From Melghirimyces algeriensis (lineage in GTDB: Bacteria; Bacillota; Bacilli; Thermoactinomycetales; DSM-45169): a stretch of DNA of 64,000 nt. This document shows positions 19,401-31,400 of this stretch, one piece after another (positions within the stretch are counted from its first letter, which is position 1; each line of letters begins with the position of its first letter). A program made the translations under genes and the position numbers. The stretch lies in the NCBI RefSeq assembly GCF_900182565.1, contig NZ_FXTI01000013.1, positions 1 through 64,000 on the forward strand, in the 5' to 3' direction. The notes under the pieces were generated by a model. The model was not told the origin of the DNA and made no database searches. It saw only the letters and a program-made list of their open reading frames with translations.

Positions 19401-22400
19401 TCAATTCCCCTCTAGCATGCAGGATGCGTTCTCCGGAGGAAGCGTCCCGGCTAAATATTTGGATGGAACATCCATTCTCTGTCTGTTTTGCGACCAGCCA
19501 TATTGCTTTCTCCCCATCCTTGATTTCCAGCGGTTGTAACCATGTCAACCGCTTCAAATGACAGGGGTTCCCTCCTGTGACCAGTCTGCCTGCCTCCAGC
19601 GCCATTTCCAAATAACCGGTCCCAGGAAAAAGCGGGGAACCCAACACTTGATGATCTCGCACCATCCAATCCCTGGAATCAACCGTTGTGCGAAAGGCGA
19701 TGCCTCCCTCCGCCATGCTTAACGCCGGGTCCATGCGGTCCAACAGAGGATGAAGTGTTTCCACATCCATGTCATCACCTTGTCCCTTTTGCGGCTCTGC
19801 CCAATAATGCTCCTTGGCAAAAGGATAGCCCGGCAATGCAACCCGATGCGGACGGTGCCGATGATCTGTATACAAGAGGGACCAATCCAGATGGGCACCG
19901 GACACCCACCATTCGGCCAATTGCTCCCATTCCCCGGTTTGCAGGGCATGTTGAATGGCATCCGGGTCCGGTTCCGCCTCCGTCTCTCTCTTCTTAGCAT
20001 AAGGGGCATGACTACAGGTAAAGCTTACCCCATCCGGAGAAGGATGCCCTTGACAATAGGCCGTCAAAGCGGTTACCACATCATCCAGTCCGGTCGCTGC
20101 TATGATGCAACGTTCCTCAAAAGCGGTCCGTCCCAGTTGCAACGTATACGCCAAGTCCTCCAAAGAGAGATCCGGATGCTGCTCAAGATGTTCCAACAGG
20201 GATTGAGCCACATCCTGGAGTTGCTCTGGATTGCGCGCGGACAGGGGGATCAGATGCTGTTCCCGCTTTTTTCCTCCCTGCGGTGAAATGGAGGGTTGAT
20301 ATTCCTCCACAACCAGATGGGCATTGGTGCCACTGAAGCCAAATGAGCTGATCGCCGCACATCGGGGGGAATCACTGGTCCAGTCAGACAACGCTCTGTT
20401 CACATAGAACGGCGTCTCTTGGAAACGGATGTGTTCATTCTCCTCAGAAAAATGGAGCGAAGGTGGCAGCTGTCTGTGCTTGAGAGACAGCAATACTTTG
20501 ATCAAACTGGCCACACCTGCGGCCGCCGACGTATGTCCTATGTTTGTCTTTACCGAACCGATGGCGCAAAATTGCGACTGATCGGTAAAGGCGCGAAATG
20601 CATCGGTTAGCGCCTGCACCTCAATGGGATCGCCCAGCTTGGTACCCGTTCCATGGGCTTCCACATAACTGATCCGTTCCGGATGGATACCATATTGCTC
20701 ATACACCTCAACTTCAAGCGCCTTTTGCGATTCAGCGCTGGGAGCAGTCATTCCGTTGGTTTTTCCATCCTGATTGAGGCCTGATCCTTTGATGACCCCA
20801 TAGATCGTGTCGTGATCCCGGATCGCATCTTGCAAGCGTTTGAGGACGACGACCCCCACTCCTTCTCCTGGCACAAACCCATCCGCCCGCTGGTCAAACG
20901 TTTTGCATTTTCCTTCAGGGGACAACATGCCCGCATTGCTCATCTGAATATAGGGGGTTTCCGTCAGATACAGCGTCACACCTCCGGCCAACATCATATC
21001 GGTTTCACCCTGGATCAGGCTTTGACAAGCTAAGTGCACCGCCACCAATGACGAGGAACAGGCTGTATCCAATTGCAATGCCGGTCCTTTGAGATTGAGC
21101 AGATAGGCAATTCGCGATGCCAAAATGGAATGGGCATTCCCGGTCATCGCCTGTGCTTGGGCAGCCCGCTTCGGTTCCCGCTGCAATATCTCTTGATAGT
21201 CACCATTCATCACACCGACACAGACACCGCATTTGATTTGATCAAGAAGTTCTGCCGAATAACCGGCATGTTCCAAAGCGTGCCACGCCTGCTCCAAAAA
21301 CAGCCGCTGCTGTGGGTCCATGTACTCCGCTTCCGAGGGTGAAATATTAAAAAATAAAGGGTCAAACTGCTCAATCCCGTTTAAAAACCCACCCACTTTC
21401 ACATGCGTTTTGTCGGTTTGGCTGGAATCGGGATCATAGAACCGCTGGGCATCCCACCGCTCCTTGGGCACCTCTGTAATTGAAGAGATCCCCTGTTTCA
21501 GATTGGACCAAAATTGACCAATATCATCCGCTCCCGGAAATTTGCCAGCCATCCCGACAATCGCCACATCCATTCCAGCCGGCTTGGCTGATGGGGGTTC
21601 CACAGCGACAGGCGGATCGCTTGGCGCTTTATCGTCTTGCTCCTGTTCCTTTGGAGCTTCCCGCTCAACAGGACTCCCGGCTGGGACCGGTTCATCCGAA
21701 TCCCCTTGAGAGAGGATATATTCTGTCAATGACTGGAGTGTGGGATGGTCGTAAAGGCGCACTGCCTTCAATTTCATATGGAAAGTCCGATTAATCCCTT
21801 TCACAAATTCCGTCGCCAGAATGGAATCCAACCCCAAGTCTGTAAAGGTCTTCTGCTCTTCAACCTGTTGTTCCTCGATATACAACGTATCGGCGAGCAA
21901 ACTGCGAAGCTTTGCTTTGATCTCCGATTTCCGGTTACCATTTACCACCGTTTCCTTTCGAGAAGCTTCTCGCTTCTCGTTCCCTTCCGGTGAATCAGGA
22001 AAAGTGATATCGCCGTCCACTCGATTATCCAGGTGTTCTGCCAACGCATGAAGTGTCACATAATCATAGACCCGCACGGTTTCCAAATCCGTACCGAAGG
22101 CCTGATTGATCTTCTTGACAAACTCGACCGCCAGAATGGAGTCCAATCCCAGTTCCGTAAACGTTTTGCGCTCATGAATCTCCTGTTCAGATACAAGAAG
22201 TGTCCCAGCCAACAGCGTTTTCAGCTGTTGCAGAATGACTTCCCGCCGATTGGCTGAGCCATCTGGACGATGGCTGTGCACGGTCCATTTGCTCGGTCGC
22301 TTGTCCACACCTCTAGAGGGGATGGCACCCATTTCCTCCGGTAGCGCCAGTTTCAATTTATTGTCCACCTTTGGCACCGGCTCTGCCTGTAAGGGTACCG

Positions 22401-25400
22401 GGGAATCGTCAAGGTGAACCTGCGGGATCGGTTTCGGTTCAACGGACACCTTCCCTTCTGATTGCGACGCTCTCAATGTTTTCGTGGGCTGACGGCTGGA
22501 AAACCAATGCCGCTTTCTGGAAAACGGGTAGGTGGGCAAAGAGAGTCGCATCGGTACTGTAGCATATAATCGTTTCCAATCTACCTCCACCCCAGACACC
22601 CACAACTGGCTCAACTTGGTAAAGCGTTTGTTTTGAATCAGCATTTGGATATACGCTTGACCCTCTTCCCCGTCAATCAACAGCCCACCATGTGGCTGAT
22701 CATCCTGGATGCACCCTCGGACCATCCCATCGATGTTTGTTTCTCCCGCACAGAACCGAGTCAGCTTCTCTTGCAGTTCCTCAAGGCTGGAGACTGTAAA
22801 CGCCAACCGTTCTTCCATCGATTCCCGACCCACTTGCAGGGTGTAAGCAAGCCGTTCCAGCGTGACCGACGCAGACTGATTTCGGATTGTCTTTTCCACA
22901 TAGGCAGACAACTGCTCAGCCATCGCCTGTAAACGGTCTGCTGTTTTGGCCGAAAGAAGAATGATGTGCGGTCCTTCATTTGTATGGGATGGGTTTGGCG
23001 CTGGCGGCGCTTCTTCAATCACCACATGCGCATTCACTCCACCAAATCCAAAGGAACTGATTCCCGCCACCCGTGGCAAGACATTTCCTTCACTATCGGT
23101 AACCGCTTCCCATTCCGTCAGCCCTTCGGCAATGGCGAAGGGGGAACCTTCCAGATTGATATAGGGATTCAGCTTCCGAAAATGAGCGTTGCCGGGAATT
23201 TGCTTATGCTTCAGAGCCAACAGCACTTTGATCACACCTGCAATGCCGGCAGCCGCTTCCAAGTGACCGATCTGGGTTTTTACCGCTCCAAGTAGGCAAT
23301 GTTTCTTTCCGGTATCCGGAATGCCCGCCTCTTCATACAACTGGTGGAACGCCTTTTTCAAACTGTTGATCTCAATCGGATCACCCAAACTGGTTCCCGT
23401 TCCATGTGTCTCAATATATCCAATCCGGTCAGGGGAAAGATTGGCCTGGTGGTAGGCACGAACCAACAGATCCGCCTGGGCATTTGGGTTAGGAGCGGTT
23501 AACGAATGGGCGCGCCCCCCGTGGTTCACACTGGAACCCCGGATTACACCATAGATATGGTCACGGTCCTTAAGCGCCCGTCGGAGCGGCTTGAGCAGGA
23601 TGGACCCACTGCCTTCACCGCGCACATAACCATTGGCCCGTTCATCAAATGTCCTGCACCGTCCATCGGGACTCAACATACCCGCTTTATTGAATGAGAT
23701 GTAGAGCGAAGGACTTAACAGGAGGTTCACCCCGCCTGCAATCGCCCATTCGCAGTCCCCTCTCTGCAATGCGTGTACCGCACGGTTAATGGCTACCAGC
23801 GAAGCAGAACAGGCTGTATCAATCGGTTCACTGGGTCCATGGAAATTAAACAGATAGGAAATACGGTTGGCCAATATGGAATGCAGAGTGCCTGTGGAGG
23901 TATGTGCCTCAATCTCCACTCCATGCTCTTTCAATAAGTCGTAATAGTCTGATGTGGACACACCCACAAAGACACCCGTTTTGCTTCCCCACAGATCGGA
24001 CGGCCTGTATCCTGCATCTTCAATCGTTTGCCAGACCGTTTCAATAAACATGCGTTGCTGGGGGTCCATCAGGTCCGCTTCACGTGGGGAGATGCCAAAG
24101 AAGGATGAATCAAATCGATCCACCCCATCGATAAACCCGCCCCATTTCATATTTGCCTTGCCAGATTCCTCACGAAACGATTGCCAATGCCTGCGTTCCT
24201 CCGGAATTTCGCTGATGCAATCCTTTGTGTTCATCAGGTTCTCCCAAAATGTATCGACTCCATCCGCTTGCGGGAATCTGCCATGGACCCCGATAATGGC
24301 GATTGCCTCATCACCGCCTGTCCACCGCAGCGACTCCTCCTGCTCAACCTTCTCCACCCGTGTTTGTTTGCTGTCATCCGGGCTGTTCTCCGCCTTCCCC
24401 GGATGGGAAGTCTCTTCCGCCACGTTTGGTTGGGTTTGTCCATCCACCCGGCGTAAGGCGTCCTCATGTTGGCGACAGAAATATTCAGCAAACGAGTAAA
24501 TGGTGGGATATTCAAAAAAGACCGCCGGTGTCAGATCAACTTGGTACCGATTATTGATCCGCTGGACAAAATCCGTAAAGGCCATAGAATCAAATCCGTA
24601 TTCGCCCAGGTCATCGTGAATGTCCATTTCTTCAACCGGAACCTTTAACAGATCGGACGTTTCCCGGATCAGCCAATCCTGTAACGGCTCCAGCAAGGAA
24701 CGGTTGGGCTCTTTGCTTTGCTGCATCATGGTGCTTTCTACCAACTCCTTCTCTTTCGCTGGCGGTTCTGTTGGAACCAGAGGGGGTTCCGTATCGGATG
24801 AAAGAGGTTCCGCTTCCTCAGCGGCGGGTTCAATCCAGTACCGCTTCCGGGCAAACGGATAGGTGGGCAACGATACGCTTTTCCTCGGTTGCCCCTGATA
24901 AAAGCTCCACCAGTCAAGGTTGGTTCCGGTTACCCAGTGTGAAGCGACAGTGGCCCATTGCCTCTCTTGCAACAACCGGTTTTGCTCCGCCCCGCTCAGC
25001 TTGGGGGAGCGCTTTGTTTTTACATTTCCAACGTATACTTCTGCAATGTCGGATTCGTTTTGTCCAATCCGCTCCAGCTTCTCTATCAACTCCCCCATGC
25101 TTCCGGCGACAATGGCGATGCGTTCCTCCAAATGCTGACGGCCGGTCTGCAATGTGTAGGCTACATCCGCCAGCCGGGGTATCTCCGCGGTCGACTGTAA
25201 GAAAGCCGCCAGCTTGTCCACATATTCGGCCAGTCGATCTCTGTTCTTTGCCGATAGCAGGATCAGTTCCCTCTCCCCATCCACAGGGTCCTGTTTCTGA
25301 ACCGGAGCAGAATATTCTTCCACAATCAGGTGAGCATTGGCCCCTCCGGCACCAAATGAGCTAACTCCAGCAATCCTCGGTCGACCTTCCGGCGGGTTCC

Positions 25401-28400
25401 ACTCCAGTGGATCATTCACAACATAGAACGGTGTCCTAGAAAAATCGATATGGGGGTTTTTCTTTTCACTGTGAAGACTTTTGGGAATGCGCTGATGCTT
25501 CATCGCCAAGAGCACTTTCATCAGGCTGGCCATGCCCCCAGCCGCTTCGGGATGTCCGATGTTGGATTTGACTGAACCGATTGGGCAGGACTGCCGTGCT
25601 TCAGTATAACGCCTGAACGCTTGGGTTAAACCATTGATTTCAATCGGATCGCCCAGCTCCGTTCCCGTTCCCTGACACTCCAGATAGCTGAGATCATCCG
25701 CCGTCACACCGGCCCGTTGCCAAGCTTTTAACACCAGCTCGGTATGCGCATTTGCTTGCGGGATGGTAAAACCGGCGGCTTTGCCACCATGATTGACCGC
25801 TGAACCGCGGATGATGCCATAGATGTGGTCACCATCCTGAACGGCTTGTTTCATTGGCTTGAGCAGGATTGTCCCGATTCCCTCCGCCGGCACATACCCC
25901 GTTGCATCCGCACCGAAGCTTCGGCAACGGCCATCAGTCGATAACAGGCCCATCTGGCTCAGATAAAGATACTTGGCCGGATGAAGCGACAGATTGATCC
26001 CGCCTGCAACGGCCATGTCACAATCACCATTCAGGATCGCTTGACAGGCGAGATGCACAGCCACCAATGAGGAAGAACACGCTGTATCGACGGCCATGCT
26101 CGGCCCCTTAAAATCCAGCAGATAGGAAATCCGGTTTGCAATCGCCCAATAGAGAGAACCTGGGCCAACATAGCGGTTTTTGGCAAACCCTTCTTCGGTG
26201 GCAATCATGGAATATTCATTCCACATCACCCCTGCAAAGTGACCGATCACCTGGTGGGTATAACGTTTGGGATGACCATACCCCGCATCCTCCATGGTTT
26301 TCCAGACAGACTCCAACAATAGGCGCTGTTGTGGGTCCATCTGTTCAGCCTCTTTGGGTGAGATATTGAAAAACAACGGGTCAAACTGGTCCACTCCATC
26401 GAGAAACCCGCCCCATTTCCCATAGGTGGTGCCTTTATTGCGCGGGTTGGGATGATAATAGCGATTCGCGTCCCAACGGTGGGAAGGGATTTCTTCCACA
26501 CAATCGCGACCGGAGATGAGATTGCGCCAGTAGGTATCCAAATCCGGTGCTTGCGGAAACTGTCCATTCATCCCGATGATGGCAATGTCATAACCTCGGT
26601 TTCCGCTTTCGCTTGGCTTCACCTTAACCGGAATCTCCCTCGTGTTTACCGGCTCCTTTCTCTCCACCCCTTCATCCAGCAAACCTTCGTCATATGCATC
26701 CGTTTCGCCGGCAAAATGGGTGAGATCCAGTTGCCCTTTTTCCATCCGTTCCTGGAAGTACTGACGTAACTTTTTCACTGTCGGATAGTCAAACAGCAAG
26801 GTAGGGGGCAAGTTATCCACTTGGGTGTTTAACGTGGCCATAACTTCCTGGAGAATGACAGAATCCAATCCTAATGTGAAAAAGGATTCCTCTTCATCCC
26901 ATTCTTCCGTGTCTAAACCGAGCTTGGAAGCGACCAATTCAACAACATACGCTTCCAGCGCCTGTAAGCCCGTTTCCTGATGCTCTTTGGTTCGCTCATC
27001 ATCCATCGGTTGGGACATCGTTGTTTCTCTCGCCTCCTTCTCTTTACATACCATGATCTGCGCCACCCCTGGCTTGGAAGCCAACATGCAACAAAAGAGA
27101 TCGGCTCCTTCCCGCTGGGTGATCGGATAAAGGTGACGCGAGGTGAAATTCTCCATCACCTGCTCACTTTCTCCCATCCCGGTGCCGGTCCACAGCGGCC
27201 AATTGATGCTGAGACTCCATCCGGGGCTCCCCGATTTACGGCGATACTGGGCAAAGTGGTCCAAAAAGCCGTTGGCGGCCGCATAATCGGTTTGTCCCGC
27301 ATTGCCGTAGACGGAAACGACGGAAGAGAAAGACACAAAGAAATCCAAAGGTTCCGTCTGGGTAAAGCGATGCAGGTTCCATGTTCCTTCCACTTTTGGC
27401 GCCAAGGTGCGCTGAAAGGACGCCCAATCCTTATGGAGCAAAAATTGGTCGTCAACGATGCCACCGAGATGGATCACTCCATGGATGGCCGCATGCTCCC
27501 TTTTGACCCGTGCAACCAGTTTTTCCACTTCTGACGGTTGGGCAATATCCGCCTGCAGATACGTTACATGCTTTCCTGCTTTTTGCCACTGGAGCAACGC
27601 TTCCTGTTGATCGGCATCCAATGCGCTCCTGCCCACCAGAATAAACCGACCGGGTTGCTCTTCCAACAACCGATCCACAATGGCGCGGCCCACTCCCCCC
27701 AATCCACCGACCACGAGAATCACTCCGTCTTCCCTCCATGGCAGCAACCTGTACGTTTCAGGCAGGGAAGCGGCAATCCACTGTTGTATCCAACGGGTTT
27801 CCCCTCGATAGGCAACAAGTGCTTCATTCCCAGCAGCCTGGCTCTCCGCAATCAGCTTATCCACCATTGCCATCGGTTCACGTTCAAAATCGATCACACG
27901 AAGATCCAGACGCGAACTCTCCTGTTTGGCTGACTGAACCATGCCCGCCACCATGCTGTGTACCAGCCCATGTCCCTGATCCTCCGGTGTGACCATCTGC
28001 CCTTCCACAGTGGGAATGACTGCTTGTACCCGGTCAAAGCGATAGTTCTCTTTCATCAACACCTTGAGAAATGTAAACCAGGCTTGGAATGGCTCATCGT
28101 ATGCAGAAAGCGAACGATCCACCCTCTGCGGGGACGGCAACTGTTCTGCCAGCCACAAATAGTAAAAGGAGACAGACTGCCCGGCTGTCCCCTGTGCCAA
28201 CCGCTCAAACAAAGCGACATAATCTGCTTCCTCCACCCCATTGATCCGCGGTTCATCTGGGGTATAAGCAAACATCTCTCCAGGGCGAACAAGAACCACT
28301 TGTTCATGTCGTTCATAAAACGGACGCAATGCCTGAGCTTTGGCCGGTTGGGTGGTAAAGACAACAGCGATCCCGGCAGTGCGCCCCATCTTCCCGGAAG

Positions 28401-31400
28401 GGATGGGGGCTTCTGTCCAGGACGGTGTGCGTAACTCCATTCCACCCGGCACGTTGGGGGCAAATGAAGGCTTTTTCATTTTGGCGAAAACCAAGTCATG
28501 AAACTGCATCACCCCTAGCCCATCCTCATTGTAGACAGAAAAGCGAAGGGTCAAGTTTCCCCCTGTCCGCCGCATTTCCCGTTTGTGAATGACAACCGTG
28601 GACGTTTCCGTCAACTCGCCGGATCGATGCATTCCTCCCAAAAAGCAGGGTACATAAAAGCCATCCTCTCCCTCCATCAGCCCCTGCAAATGCATAGCGG
28701 CCAACACGGATTGAAACACACCATCAAGCACATACGCGTTTAGCCCTCTCTGTCCATCCGGTTGGTCCACTTGAACCACAACGGTCTCCTCTGTCTCGTA
28801 AATGGCGCGAATCCGCTCCAGACTTTTTCCATAACGATACCCGGCTCGCTTGAGCACCCGATCATAAAAGTCCCGTACATTCAATGACTGAGCGGCGGAA
28901 CGAAAAGAGGACAAACCGGGGTAATCCGGGGAACGCGTTTCCTTCTCATATGTGCCCTGACAGAGGGAGGTTTGGTGGGTCAGAAGGGTGAACCGATTCG
29001 TTTGCACATTTACCTCAATATCCAGCTCAATCTCGTCTTCAACCCAACCCGGCTTGTGCATCACAATGTTGCTCAGCTTTGCAACCGGTTGCCCCACGGC
29101 CTCTTTGATGGCCATCAGCCCCAATTCAATCATATAAGCCCCAGGAACCACGTTATTTCCCTGGATCTCATGATCACGGATGATTGCCTCATGGATGGTA
29201 ACCTTTTTCCGCGTCACGGTCATGGGGCAATCCGATGAAGGAGGCAATGGCTCCGGCTGATCCCTGCGCAACCAGAAACGGCGGCGGTCAAACACATATC
29301 CTGGCAATACCGGTTTATGATAGGACCCGACAGGGTACAAACGATGCCATTGAATCGCTGTCCCCGCTTTCCACAACGTGAGCAAAGCCTGCTCAAAAAC
29401 CTCTTTCGCTGTAGAATCATCATCCTTCCCCAATAGAAGCACTTTCCCCTGCTTTGGTTCCTGCAACGTGCATTCACTTGCTCGTTGAATCCAAACAGAG
29501 GAATGTGGCAACATCTGATTCATCTTTCTAAGCAAGGGATAGCTACGCGTCATCCCAAGTGTGCTTTGTTTGGCATTCATCGCTTTTACAATCTCCGCCC
29601 GTTCAGGAGAAGTATCCAGCATCAGCTGGACGGCCTGCTCTCTCTCCAGCAACCCGTCCAGCAGAAGATTCACCCATTCATCGATCCGCTGTTCTTGCAA
29701 ATGCTCTTTTTCCGTAAAGTCCCACTTTTGATTTAATCGCCTCAATGAAACCAGAATCATCACCAACAGGAGTAGCCGCTCAGACGCCGCTGATTTGACG
29801 GACCATATCGTCTCGTCAAACAACAGGCCGCGCACGGTGAGATTTCGCGACGCCAACGCCATATCCCACTCTTCCAGATACTTCTTAAATGTAAATTGCG
29901 AATCCAACATCAGCCGAGCCTTCGTAATGTAGGTCCACACACGTTCTCGTGTCATGTCAAGTCCCTTGCCCAAAGCATCGAGATATGCCTCACTAAAAAC
30001 ATAGGGACGGACTTCCGCACCGTGAACCGGGTCATAGAAAGCGCGGGTGGGCCGCCTGAGCAACAACTTCTCCCGCTTGCGCGGATGGATCAAACATTGC
30101 AACGCATCCTTCAGGTGGATCACTCCGCTGAGCACCAACACCGCCCAAAACCCCTGTTTCTCTCCATAGAGCACCGATGGTTGATAACCCAATTGAAACA
30201 GGACGTTGCTCAAACAAACGGTAACAATCAACGAAGCAGCTGGACGAATACGATCCTGCCAACTTCCCCGAAAAAAGCCTTTATACAGCTTTTTAAGTCT
30301 TCTCTCCTGTTTCAAGGACTCCCATATTTCATCCAGTTTCTCCCTGAACGGAGGCACGGTCTGATACAGGGTGCGAATCTCTTCAAATCCCCGCCACTCC
30401 CTCTCTCCCAACCAAGCATCCATGAAGGGTTGATCCGCCTTGGCAAACTGATCCGGAGCCTCTTCCAACAGTTGACGCAACTCCGCCGTGTTTCGAATAA
30501 AACCGCCATAACGATAAGGGTAATTGGCACGTGTATTGGCTGCCGTTTTGCAGAGATCCGCCAAATGCACCTGGTCAAGAGAGAGGTGGTGCAATGCTTT
30601 CTTCCACTCCCCGATGACACCGCGCAAGCTTTTCTCCGTTTTGGCCGAGAGCATAAACAGCTGTTTTTCCTCCGGTGAATTCACCGCAACCGTTTTTTCT
30701 TCCGGGGTGAAGGCTTCCATAATCAGATGGGAGTTCACCCCACCCAAGCCAAACGCACTGACGCCAGCACGTAATGGAATGCCTTTTCGCACCGTCTGCC
30801 AGGGCATCCGTTCACGCGCGACTTCAAACGGCGTATCGGCGAATGGGATCATGGGATTGAGCATGTTTATATTGAGGGATGGGGGAATTTCACGGTGCTG
30901 CAACATCAGCAGAACCTTAAACAACCCGGCCATCCCTGCGGCTGCCTCACAATGACCTACATTGGTTTTGACCGAACCGATCATACAGTATTGTTTTTGA
31001 TTGGTGTATTGCTGGAAAGCCTGGGTTAACGCCTCCACTTCAATTGGGTCTCCCAATGAGGTGCCGGTTCCATGCGTTTCCACATAGTTGACGGTTTCCG
31101 GGCTGATCCCTGCGTCTTGATAGGCGGCCAACAACACATCTTTCTGTGCTTCGACCCGTGGCACCGTCATGGATAAGGCTTTTCCCCCGTGGTTGACAGC
31201 CGATCCCCGGATCAGTCCGTATATTTTGCTGCGTGTGGCCAGCGCATCCTGTTTGCGCTGGAGCAAAACCACTCCCACCCCATCACCGGATACAAACCCA
31301 TTGGCATCTTTGTCGAAGGTTTTGCATTGCCCATCCGGACTAAACATGCGATTCTTTGACCAGACAACAAATTTCCAGGGATAAAAGTTGAGATTGACTC

